Source: an uncultured Lachnospiraceae bacterium
GTDB lineage: Bacteria; Bacillota; Clostridia; Lachnospirales; Lachnospiraceae
Direction of reading: 5' to 3'
DNA length: 11,414 bases
Assembly (NCBI GenBank): GCA_902797565.1
Contig: CADBTO010000098.1
Coordinates: 1 to 11,414 of the forward strand
The position numbers were made by a program, and so were the translations under genes. Shown here piece by piece: positions 4,853 to 11,414 of the stretch; within the stretch, counting starts at the first letter, position 1; each line of letters opens with the position of its first letter. A model generated the notes under the pieces. That model searched no databases and had not been told where the DNA came from. It worked only from the letters and a program-made list of their open reading frames with translations.

Positions 4853-7411
4853 GTGCGGGATTTTTTGTTAGTATCCAAGCAGCAGATTGTGGATCTGTTT
4901 TTCCTGATCTTTATTGCTGCGGCATTTTGGAGTGGAACCCATGATAAGACAGCCAGGAGGCACCGTGTGTACATCCTGCTTCTTTGCATGTCCGCGGTCT
5001 GCTTTCTGTCTGAGGCAGGATATTATTATGAGATTGAAAAGCCGGGGGTGATGCTTCGGCAGCTTGTGTACCTGAGTGATGTATTGTACTATATCACAGG
5101 ACTGGCATTTTTCGGAATCGTGGCGTTTTATATTTACTCTTCCTTGGTGCGGGAAAGGACGGGGCTGTTTCGGAAGCTGTTCCATTTGCCGCTGGCGGTG
5201 TTTTCGCTGATTGCAATCTTTCTCAATGGAAGCGCATGGAAACGTGTGTTGTTTGTAGGTGCATCATGCTATTATATGGTGATCATTGTGGTGTTCCTGA
5301 TCAAATATTCCCATGTGATGGATGAGCGGCTTCGGAAAGCAATTATCAGTGTTCTTGCGATCGTGGTGCTTCTCATTGCGTTTGATTTCTTTGTGGGGAA
5401 CGTGGTTTCCGGTTCCACCTGTCTGGTCATCATTGATATGGCGATTTTCTTTGGCCTTGAGAACCCGGATCTGGAATTGATGCTGGCGCTGGGGCGTGAG
5501 CGGGAGAAGGCGAAGCAGGAAACGCTGGCAAAATCGGCGTTTTTGTCGAATATGTCCCATGAGATTCGTACACCGATCAATGCGATTCTGGGGATGGATG
5601 AGATGATTCTGCGGGAATCCGAGGAAGAGGGCACGATCCGTTATGCCGGGAACATTAAAACCGCGGGAAATACGCTGCTTGGACTGATCAATGATATCCT
5701 GGATTTTTCCAAAGTGGAGGCCGGGAAGATGGAGATCGTTCCGGTGTCCTACCAGTTTTCTTCACTTCTCAATGACCTGATGAATATGGTGCGGCTCCGG
5801 GCAAAGGAGAAAGGGCTGTCGATCGATCTGAAGGTGAATCCTTCGCTGCCGAACTGCCTGCATGGGGATGAGATCCGGGTTAAGCAGGCGGCAACGAATG
5901 TCCTGACCAATGCCGTCAAGTACACGAAGGAAGGAGGGATCACGATCGAGGTCGACTACCGGACATTGCCGGAGGAGAATGCGATCGGGCTGCTGTTCCG
6001 TGTTACGGATACAGGGATTGGTATCAGGGAAGAAGATCTGGGCAATATCTTCCAGGCGTATGAGCGGTTTGACGAAGAGAAGAACCGTTCGATCGAAGGA
6101 ACAGGACTGGGCATGAATATTACCCAGCGGATGCTGCAGCTGATGGGCAGTGAGCTGCAGGTGGAAAGCGAGTACGGGAAGGGATCCACATTCTGGTTTG
6201 AAGTCCGGCAGGGCGTGGAAGACTGGAAAGGGATTGGCGATTATGAGCAGCTGCTGGAAGATGCGCTGAAAAACCGCAAAAAATACCAGGAGAGCTTTAC
6301 TGCGCCAAGTGCAAGAGTGCTGGCTGTGGATGATACACCGCTGAATCTGATGGTGTTTTCCAGTCTGCTCAAGAATACCCTGATCCAGATTGATACGGCG
6401 GAGAATGGCTGGAAAGCGATTTCGCTTGCCCGGGAACGGGTTTATGATATGATTTTCCTGGATCATCTGATGCCGGATCTGGATGGGATGGAGACCCGCG
6501 AGCGGATTGCGGGGGATCCGGAAGGGAAAAACCGGCATACGCCGATGGTCTGCCTGACTGCGAACGCGATGTCCGGCGCACGGGAGAATTATCTTGCCGC
6601 AGGTTTTGTGGATTACCTGACGAAGCCCATTGACCCGCAGACTCTGGAGAAGATGCTGCAGGAACGGCTGCCGGAAGAGAAGCTCCAGATTGGGAAGACG
6701 GCGGAAGAAAGCTTTATGGAAGCGTTCAAGGAAGCGGCTGTCGAGGAGCAGGATGCCGATGCGGCAGCGTTTGCAGAGGATTTTGAGGACGCATATGGCG
6801 ATGGGAGCGGAGAAAGCAGCGATGACTTTGATTTGCTCCGGGATATTGACGTTGAGGAAGGAATCCTGAATTGTGGCTCCCGGGATGCATACAAGGGTGC
6901 TTTGGAAATTTTCCTGGAAGGATATGAGGCAGGACGGGAAAAGATCGAGGCGGCAATCGAAATGCAAAATCTGGAAAGTTATACCATAAGGGTGCATGCT
7001 CTCAAAAGTTCCAGCCGGATCATTGGCGCGGATGTTCTTTCAGGCCTGTCCAAGGAACTGGAACAGGCTGGAAATGACGGGGATACGGGGAAGATCCTGG
7101 AAAAGACCCCGCAGCTTCTGGCGTTATATGAAAAGATCTGTGAGGATATCCGCAAATGCCTGCTGAAAAACAGGCCGGAAGCCGGTGAGCCAGGGGATGC
7201 GATCACGCAGGCGCAGTGGCAGGAAGCTTTGGAGGCGGTGCGCCAGGGCGCGCAGGATCTGGATTATGACAGTATCGAATTTACGCTGGACGCCTTGAAG
7301 GAATACGCGCTTTCTGAAGAACAGGAAGCACTGCGAAATAAACTGGAGGCAGCCCTGCACCAGATGGACTGGGATGGGATACTGGAAAAGTTAAAAGGAG
7401 TTCTGGCATGA
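4853..7411 (+). CDS. Membrane hybrid histidine kinase (7TM-like sensor, HisKA, HATPase, receiver, HPt)
   Basis: The 852-residue protein is a multistep phosphorelay sensor. Residues about 11-202 hold around seven hydrophobic segments with short loops and no obvious extracytoplasmic sensor domain. A linker helix leads to the dimerisation domain with phospho-acceptor His236 in NMSHEIRTPINAILG. The ATPase domain has the N box (Asn349, Asn353), G1 DTGIGI (386-391), an F box near FQAYERF and G2 GTGLGM (416-421). The receiver (about 487-605) has Asp493-Asp494, phospho-acceptor Asp537 in FLDHLMPDLDG, Thr569 and Lys591. An acidic linker (about 628-660) precedes the HPt domain with His715 in VHALKSSSRIIGA. 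A further helical tail follows (about 783-852). All catalytic residues are present. No response regulator is in the window, so the output partner is encoded elsewhere. The stop overlaps the aroB start by 4 nt. The ligand is unknown. Confidence 0.93.
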   Translation: MRDFLLVSKQQIVDLFFLIFIAAAFWSGTHDKTARRHRVYILLLCMSAVCFLSEAGYYYEIEKPGVMLRQLVYLSDVLYYITGLAFFGIVAFYIYSSLVRERTGLFRKLFHLPLAVFSLIAIFLNGSAWKRVLFVGASCYYMVIIVVFLIKYSHVMDERLRKAIISVLAIVVLLIAFDFFVGNVVSGSTCLVIIDMAIFFGLENPDLELMLALGREREKAKQETLAKSAFLSNMSHEIRTPINAILGMDEMILRESEEEGTIRYAGNIKTAGNTLLGLINDILDFSKVEAGKMEIVPVSYQFSSLLNDLMNMVRLRAKEKGLSIDLKVNPSLPNCLHGDEIRVKQAATNVLTNAVKYTKEGGITIEVDYRTLPEENAIGLLFRVTDTGIGIREEDLGNIFQAYERFDEEKNRSIEGTGLGMNITQRMLQLMGSELQVESEYGKGSTFWFEVRQGVEDWKGIGDYEQLLEDALKNRKKYQESFTAPSARVLAVDDTPLNLMVFSSLLKNTLIQIDTAENGWKAISLARERVYDMIFLDHLMPDLDGMETRERIAGDPEGKNRHTPMVCLTANAMSGARENYLAAGFVDYLTKPIDPQTLEKMLQERLPEEKLQIGKTAEESFMEAFKEAAVEEQDADAAAFAEDFEDAYGDGSGESSDDFDLLRDIDVEEGILNCGSRDAYKGALEIFLEGYEAGREKIEAAIEMQNLESYTIRVHALKSSSRIIGADVLSGLSKELEQAGNDGDTGKILEKTPQLLALYEKICEDIRKCLLKNRPEAGEPGDAITQAQWQEALEAVRQGAQDLDYDSIEFTLDALKEYALSEEQEALRNKLEAALHQMDWDGILEKLKGVLA

Positions 7412-8520
7412 AACATAACCGATTAGAAGTCAGGCGGGATGGGGAATTCTGCTATGACATTGTTGTAACTGGCTCGTTTGCAGAGCTGGGTGATGAGCTG
7501 AAGCAGGTGGAACAGCGGGATGGGAAGCCGTTTGGCCGGATCTGTGTGGTGACGGACTCCCATGTGGCACCGCTCTATCTGGAACAGGTCATGCACGAAC
7601 TGTCTGCCTGTTATGGGGAAGAGAAGATTTCGTCCTATGTGTTTCCTGCCGGTGAAGCGCACAAGCAGCTGGATGAGGTGCAGAAGCTGTACCAGCATCT
7701 GATTGAAGGGCGTTTTGATCGAAATAGCCTTCTGGTGGCACTGGGGGGAGGCGTCGTGGGGGATATGACGGGGTTTGCCGCTGCCACATTCCTCCGGGGC
7801 ATCCGTTTCATCCAGGTGCCCACGACGCTGCTTGCCCAGGTGGATTCCAGTATCGGAGGCAAGACCGGCGTGGACTTTTCTTCGTATAAAAATATGGTCG
7901 GAGCGTTTCATATGCCCTCGTTGGTTTATATGGATCTTCTGGTACTGCGTACCCTGCCCAGGGAGCAGATTTCGGCAGGTATGGGGGAAGTCATCAAATA
8001 CGGACTGATTTGGGAACGTTCATTTTTTGACTGGCTGCTGGACCAGGCGGATGCGGTCTTTTCTCTGGATCAGGAGGTGCTTTCAAAGCTGGTACTGGAG
8101 AGCTGCAAGGCAAAACGCGCGGTTGTGGAAGAGGATCCGACAGAACAGGGGATTCGTGCAATCCTCAATTTTGGACATACGATTGGCCATGCGATGGAAA
8201 AGCTTTCGGACTTTCGCCTGCTGCATGGAGCCTGTGTTGCGATCGGGAGCGTCTGTGCCGCATATGGATCTATGAAGCGCGGATATCTGGAACCGGAGGA
8301 GTATGGACGGATCTGTACCGTGATGCAGCGGTATGAGCTTCCAATCAAAGCAGAAGGGGTTTCTTTTTCTGCAGAGGATGTGCTTCTTGCAACGAAATCA
8401 GACAAGAAGATGGCGAACGGGAAGATCCGGTTCGTGTTCCTGGAGGGAATCGGGACGGCACTCATCCAGCGTGATGTATCGGATGCAGAGCTTTTGGAGA
8501 TGGTGAGTCAGGGCTTATGA
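7408..8520 (+). CDS. aroB: 3-dehydroquinate synthase
   Basis: The enzyme converts DAHP to 3-dehydroquinate, the second step of the shikimate pathway, using NAD+ and a divalent metal in the cytoplasm. The 370-residue length is normal. Visible marks are the NAD-binding GGGVVGDMTGFAAATFLRG (113-131), PTTLLAQVDSSIGGKTGVD (138-156), and the predicted metal ligands Glu194 (GMGEVIKYG), His257 (NFGHTIGHAME) and His273 (LLHGACVA). The spacing agrees with Glu194/His271/His287 of the Aspergillus enzyme allowing for a 14-residue shift. The ATG overlaps the kinase stop (ATGA), with AAAAGGAG 7 nt upstream, and its own stop overlaps the lspA start the same way. No other shikimate genes are in the window, so this is an isolated aroB in an unusual place. 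It appears intact. Confidence 0.96.
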   Translation: MKHNRLEVRRDGEFCYDIVVTGSFAELGDELKQVEQRDGKPFGRICVVTDSHVAPLYLEQVMHELSACYGEEKISSYVFPAGEAHKQLDEVQKLYQHLIEGRFDRNSLLVALGGGVVGDMTGFAAATFLRGIRFIQVPTTLLAQVDSSIGGKTGVDFSSYKNMVGAFHMPSLVYMDLLVLRTLPREQISAGMGEVIKYGLIWERSFFDWLLDQADAVFSLDQEVLSKLVLESCKAKRAVVEEDPTEQGIRAILNFGHTIGHAMEKLSDFRLLHGACVAIGSVCAAYGSMKRGYLEPEEYGRICTVMQRYELPIKAEGVSFSAEDVLLATKSDKKMANGKIRFVFLEGIGTALIQRDVSDAELLEMVSQGL

Positions 8521-9017
8521 TAAAAAAGATACTTGAAAAAAAAGTGGTGATTTTAGAATTCCTGTTGTTCCTGGTACTGGTGGCATTTGACCTGTTTACG
8601 AAGCGTCTTGCGATCCAGGGACTGCAGCAGGGAGACAGGACGCTCATATCCGGTGTGCTTTCCCTGCATCTTCTGGAAAATGATGGCATGGCGTTTTCCC
8701 TGATGAAGGGGAAGACACTGCTGTTCTATATTATTACACCGTTACTGGTCATCCTGATTCTATCGGTTTATATGCGGCTGCCAAAGAACCGTCGTTTCTT
8801 ACCCCTGCAGCTGTGCCTGACCGTCCTGTTGTCCGGAGCCATTGGGAATTTTATTGACCGCCTGGCAAAAAAGACGGTTACGGATTTCATCTATTTTTCA
8901 CTGATTGATTTCCCTGTATTCAATGTGGCGGATATTTATGTCGTGCTTTCCATGGCGGGGATCATCCTGCTGCTCCTGTTTTATTACAAAGGGGATGAGC
9001 TGGACTTTCTGGAATGA
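8517..9017 (+). CDS. lspA: Lipoprotein signal peptidase (signal peptidase II)
   Basis: This membrane aspartyl protease cuts the signal peptide of prolipoproteins after lipidation of the lipobox cysteine. The 166-residue protein has four membrane segments (about 10-27, 66-85, 97-114 and 138-157). The catalytic pair is Asp114 in GNFIDRL and Asp139 in VFNVADIY. Asp25 with Thr28-Lys29 (DLFTK) and the ENDGMAFS loop (54-61) are the other family marks; the loop more often reads NxGAAF, a mild variation. The ATG overlaps the aroB stop by 4 nt (ATGA), so it is translationally coupled. In many Clostridia lspA precedes an RluA-family gene; here two extra genes lie between them. Confidence 0.95.
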   Translation: MIKKILEKKVVILEFLLFLVLVAFDLFTKRLAIQGLQQGDRTLISGVLSLHLLENDGMAFSLMKGKTLLFYIITPLLVILILSVYMRLPKNRRFLPLQLCLTVLLSGAIGNFIDRLAKKTVTDFIYFSLIDFPVFNVADIYVVLSMAGIILLLLFYYKGDELDFLE

Positions 9018-9018
9018 A

Positions 9019-9023
9019 GAGGG
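9019..9023 (+). promoter_or_regulatory. Ribosome binding site deciding the start of the small Cys protein
   Basis: GAGGG lies 6 nt before ATG 9030 but directly touches ATG 9024, so 9030 is the better start. That choice places the first CxxC at residues 3-6, right after Met-Asp. Confidence 0.55.
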
Positions 9024-9029
9024 ATGGAG

Positions 9030-9212
9030 ATGGATTGTGAACAATGCGCGTATTATGCGTATGATGAAGAATATGAGGAATATACCTGTACGGTATCCTA
9101 TGCGATGGATGAAGATGATCTGGCGCGCAGGATGGGTCAGGGCAGGGGCAGGAACAGCTGCCCCTATTTTCGTAATGGGGATGAATATCTTGTCGTGCGG
9201 CATCAGATGTGA
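9030..9212 (+). CDS. Small four-cysteine acidic protein (DUF6472-like)
   Basis: The 60-residue protein begins MDCEQCAYYAYDEEYEEY and has exactly four cysteines, at residues 3, 6, 20 and 44, the last in the sequence SCPYF. The pattern CxxC-x13-C-x23-C-P suggests a single zinc or other metal site. It is acidic and has no signal peptide or membrane segment, so it is likely cytoplasmic. From memory it resembles a small clostridial family listed as DUF6472 (start with a CxxC, a Tyr/Glu-rich stretch, CPYY/F, end GDEY..VRxQ); no function is known to me. An ATG at 9024 would add two residues. It follows lspA by 12 nt and is probably in the same operon. The gene is well supported by ribosome site, composition and conserved-looking cysteines; the family name less so. 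Confidence 0.75.
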   Translation: MDCEQCAYYAYDEEYEEYTCTVSYAMDEDDLARRMGQGRGRNSCPYFRNGDEYLVVRHQM

Positions 9213-9251
9213 TGGGCACCAAGTTGTTGATGGAAGGAATTGTGTAATTAT

Positions 9252-9259
9252 AAGGAGGT
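9252..9259 (+). promoter_or_regulatory. Strong ribosome binding site of the secreted protein
   Basis: AAGGAGGT lies 5 nt before ATG 9265. The reading frame is open back to 8905 inside lspA, but the sequence before 9265 is not protein-like, and this ATG is followed at once by a signal peptide. This site therefore fixes the start. Confidence 0.85.
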
Positions 9260-9264
9260 ATACT

Positions 9265-11256
9265 ATGGCAGTAAGACGGACAAACCGGGGCAGGATCCTG
9301 GCGATGGCATTGAGTGCGGCGATGGCATTTACTGCTCCGCTTTCAGCGGGGGCATTTTGTCCGGTTTTGGTGGCATATGCAGAAGATGCGCCGGCGTCTG
9401 AAACGGCATCTTTCCAGCTGGACTGGCAGATGTTCGGGGAAGATCCGGTCCTGGTTGTGAGCGGGTACAGCAAGAGCGCGTTCAATGGCGTGACGCTGTA
9501 TCTGGAAGAGTATAAGGATGGCAGCTGGACGGAAGTAGGAAAAAAGACCTTCTATAGCTGGTCCAATGGGCAGAAGCTGCAGCAGGGTGAGTTTTCTGCA
9601 ATCCGGAAGGGCGTCTGGTTCCGGGTGAAAATCGAAAACGGGAAGGATACGGATTATTCCAATCCCAAGATGATTACATCAGGAACCAGCGGGAGCGGAA
9701 GCAGCACGGGCGGCAGCGGGAGCACATCCGGGAACAGCGCAGACGGAAGCAGCGCGGGCAGCAGCGGGAGTACGGCCGGGAACAGCGCAGACGGAAGCAG
9801 TGAGGGTGGAAGCAGCGCAGACGGAAGCAGCGTGGCTGGAAGCAGCGCAGGCGGGAGCAGTACGGACGGAAGCAGCACGGGCAGCAGTTCAGACAGCAGC
9901 TCTTCCAGGCAGGCGGATGAGCCTGCTGTGAAGGACCTGAAGGCTACCTTCGACGCATATGAAGGGGATATTTATTTTACCTGGACGGATATCGAAGGAA
10001 AGAAAATTGCTTTTGAAGTTTCTACGGACAAGAAGAACTGGAAGGATATTGAGACTTCGAACAGCTACAAGCATGGCATCATGCAGGAGGTCGATACGAA
10101 GGCCCTGAAGGATGCGGGCTTTTCCCCGAAGAACGGGCAGATGTTTTATTTCCGGATGGCGTTTTTGAATGACCTGGGAGAAAAAGGGCCATACAGTAAT
10201 GTTGTTTCTGCGCCCTATGGGAATCTGCGTGAGGACCGGGGCAGCAAGGACACATACAAGGCCGGTGCGGCAACAGAACTGAAAGCCGGGGTCAAGGCAG
10301 TCCGGGAGAACGATTTCGGGAAGCTGGTCATTGAAATCAAGAAGGTATCCGGGAATACCCTGACGCTGAAGAACACGTTTACCAGCAAGATGCCGGAACT
10401 GTTCAACTGGACAATCCAGACGAACGTTGGGAGCAAGACGGTTTCGGAATCCAAGAAAAAGCTGGCTGCCGGGAAGAAGAGCGTAAGCTGCACATACAAA
10501 GTCACGCTGAATAAGAATGCTGGCTTCCAGGAGGGACAGATCGGGCGCATTGCAGCAAGCGCGAAATCGGATGTATTCGGAGCAGAGTTTGATGATACCG
10601 AAATCCTGGTGCCTGTTGCAAATACCGGGAAGTTTGCAAAGATGGCATTGAAAAAAGCAACGAAGAATTCTGTCAGCTTCGCGGGCTCGGATCAGAGCGG
10701 TTCCGTTGTCTACTGGCGGAAAAAGGGCGCGTCCAAGTGGAACAAGAAGGATATGGGAAAGGGCGGCTATACGATCAAAGGGCTCTCGCCGTCGACTGCG
10801 TACCAGTTCAAGTATGAGGAATATGAGACCCAGACGGATCGTGATACGGGCAAGAAGTTCCGGATTCCGTCAAAGATGTCTTCTGTTTTTGAATGCGCGA
10901 CGGCGGATACGAAGGCTCCGGAGATCGCTTCGATTTCGATCCAGGGCGCTACGAACCACAGCTTTGGCTATCACGACATCCTGGGCCGTTATCATGAAAC
11001 AGGCGTCGCGGCGATCGGAACGATCGTCGTCCGGTTCAAGAGCAAGCCCAAGGCAAAATATGCGGTCTGCTGGGGCAAAGTGGTGAAGATTAACGGGAAT
11101 ACCGTAACGCTCAAAAACTGCCAGTTTGCGAAAGGCAGCAAGGTGGGCGGGACAGCACAGGTCCAGGTCTTTACGGCTTCCGCTGTCGACCAGTATGGGC
11201 TGCACACAGGAGACAGCCCGAAGACGAAGAAATATACTGTGCGGATTGGGAAATAG
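9265..11256 (+). CDS. Secreted protein with FN3-like modules and a Ser/Gly repeat linker
   Basis: The 663-residue protein starts with a Sec signal peptide: basic MAVRRTNRGR, a hydrophobic core (about 11-38), and a likely cut after AYA39. It has no lipobox (Cys32 sits in GAFC, not a match), no LPXTG motif and no C-terminal membrane helix, so it is probably released or held non-covalently. Segments in order are a beta-rich domain (about 47-137), a Ser/Gly/Asp/Ala linker (about 139-215), a fibronectin-III-like domain (about 219-318), a beta-rich domain (about 335-450), a second FN3-like domain with YTIKGLSPSTAYQFKY (502-517), and a C-terminal domain (about 549-663). GNTLTLKN (363-370) and GNTVTLKN (611-618) hint that two segments are related by duplication. 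No enzyme motif is visible. Adhesion or cell-wall binding is only a guess. It lies between lspA-linked genes and an RluA gene. Confidence 0.8.
   Translation: MAVRRTNRGRILAMALSAAMAFTAPLSAGAFCPVLVAYAEDAPASETASFQLDWQMFGEDPVLVVSGYSKSAFNGVTLYLEEYKDGSWTEVGKKTFYSWSNGQKLQQGEFSAIRKGVWFRVKIENGKDTDYSNPKMITSGTSGSGSSTGGSGSTSGNSADGSSAGSSGSTAGNSADGSSEGGSSADGSSVAGSSAGGSSTDGSSTGSSSDSSSSRQADEPAVKDLKATFDAYEGDIYFTWTDIEGKKIAFEVSTDKKNWKDIETSNSYKHGIMQEVDTKALKDAGFSPKNGQMFYFRMAFLNDLGEKGPYSNVVSAPYGNLREDRGSKDTYKAGAATELKAGVKAVRENDFGKLVIEIKKVSGNTLTLKNTFTSKMPELFNWTIQTNVGSKTVSESKKKLAAGKKSVSCTYKVTLNKNAGFQEGQIGRIAASAKSDVFGAEFDDTEILVPVANTGKFAKMALKKATKNSVSFAGSDQSGSVVYWRKKGASKWNKKDMGKGGYTIKGLSPSTAYQFKYEEYETQTDRDTGKKFRIPSKMSSVFECATADTKAPEIASISIQGATNHSFGYHDILGRYHETGVAAIGTIVVRFKSKPKAKYAVCWGKVVKINGNTVTLKNCQFAKGSKVGGTAQVQVFTASAVDQYGLHTGDSPKTKKYTVRIGK
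9728..9800 (+). repeat. 48-nt tandem repeat in the Ser/Gly linker
   Basis: An identical 25-nt block (core GGGAACAGCGCAGACGGAAG) occurs at 9728-9752 and 9776-9800, exactly 48 nt (16 codons) apart. A shorter AGCAGCGCAGACGGAAGCAG match follows at 9811-9830. The wider GC-rich AGC/GGC tract runs from about 9685 to 9905. The frame is kept throughout, encoding NSADGSS-type repeats. Such a tract can change length by slippage or recombination. Confidence 0.85.
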
Positions 11257-11302
11257 GGCAGTACGGCGGGGCAGCCGGGTATGACGGGGAAAGGTGCGCG
11301 TA

Positions 11303-11414
11303 ATGGATGAGCATATGATGCAGGTGCAGCAGATCTGCTTCCAGGCCAGTGCAGAGGAAGCAGGTTTGCGTTTTGATGTGTTGCTGGCAAAGAAATTTCC
11401 GGAGCATACCCGGA
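11303..11414 (+). CDS. RluA-family pseudouridine synthase, N-terminal fragment (cut by window end)
   Basis: Only the first 37 codons are present. The frame starts MDEHMMQVQQICFQAS and continues with EEAGLRFDVLLAKKFPEHTR. The RxD-xLLA-K-hydrophobic-P-x-x-(S/T)R pattern is the start of the S4-like domain found at the N-terminus of RluC/RluD-type 23S rRNA pseudouridine synthases. The catalytic domain lies outside the window. GGAAAGG (11288-11294) lies 8 nt before the ATG at 11303; the ATGs at 11315 and 11318 are alternatives. An RluA-family gene near lspA is the common clostridial order, which supports the call. Which RluA subgroup it belongs to cannot be told. Confidence 0.75.
   Translation, partial: MDEHMMQVQQICFQASAEEAGLRFDVLLAKKFPEHTR

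Noticed and set aside
5762..6997. Long minus-strand open frame (411 codons) opposite the kinase
   Set aside because: The + strand shows an intact multi-domain kinase over the same bases; the antisense translation has no domain motif and is His/Pro/Arg-rich as expected for a shadow.
9224..9253. Possible promoter TTGTTG with TATAAG/TTATAA before the secreted protein
   Set aside because: The -10-like bases overlap the ribosome binding site, so a transcript would start after it; spacing to other candidates is poor.
8905..9264. Upstream extension of the secreted protein's frame into lspA
   Set aside because: The translation there is Met/Trp/Arg-rich and not protein-like. A strong ribosome site and signal peptide place the start at 9265, and lspA and the small Cys protein occupy this stretch in other frames.
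9346..9363. Possible lipobox in the signal peptide of the secreted protein (Cys32)
   Set aside because: The residues before the Cys are Gly-Ala-Phe, which do not fit the lipobox, and a good signal peptidase I site (AYA) follows.

Overview
The window looks like chromosome of a Gram-positive member of the Clostridia, most likely a Lachnospiraceae-type Firmicute. Pointers are the infC-rpmI-rplT order, AGGAGG-type ribosome binding sites, the YggS-SepF-YlmH division cluster, a Cys-rich small protein next to lspA, and moderate (roughly 50%) GC. I cannot name the genus. All genes lie on the + strand. I see no tRNA, rRNA, CRISPR array, phage gene or complete insertion sequence.

Region 1 (1-1400) is the end of the IF3-L35-L20 translation operon. 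infC runs in from the left edge. rpmI and rplT, normally close together, are separated here by 241 nt that hold a short structured repeat in one full and one shrunken copy. A strong intrinsic terminator closes the operon. A good sigma-A-type promoter overlaps that terminator so that its -10 box is the hairpin loop; it probably drives everything to the right.

Region 2 (1412-4823) is a ylm/division cluster: an HlyD-like membrane-anchored protein, the PLP-homeostasis protein YggS/YlmE, the FtsZ anchor SepF, and the S4-domain RNA-binding protein YlmH. The usual followers YlmG/YggT and DivIVA are not in the window.

Region 3 (4853-9017) begins where DivIVA would often lie. It holds a large membrane hybrid histidine kinase (HisKA-HATPase-receiver-HPt), 3-dehydroquinate synthase (aroB) and signal peptidase II (lspA). 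kinase/aroB and aroB/lspA each overlap by 4 nt (ATGA), which implies coupled translation.

Region 4 (9030-11414) has a 60-residue four-cysteine protein, a 663-residue secreted protein with FN3-like modules and a Ser/Gly repeat linker, and the start of an RluA-family pseudouridine synthase cut by the right edge. I see no terminator between 1400 and the right edge, so the downstream genes may form one long operon joining division, ribosome-associated, signalling, shikimate and envelope functions. The oddest parts are the rpmI-rplT repeat, the terminator/promoter overlap, the kinase-aroB block in the division cluster, and the secreted repeat protein.
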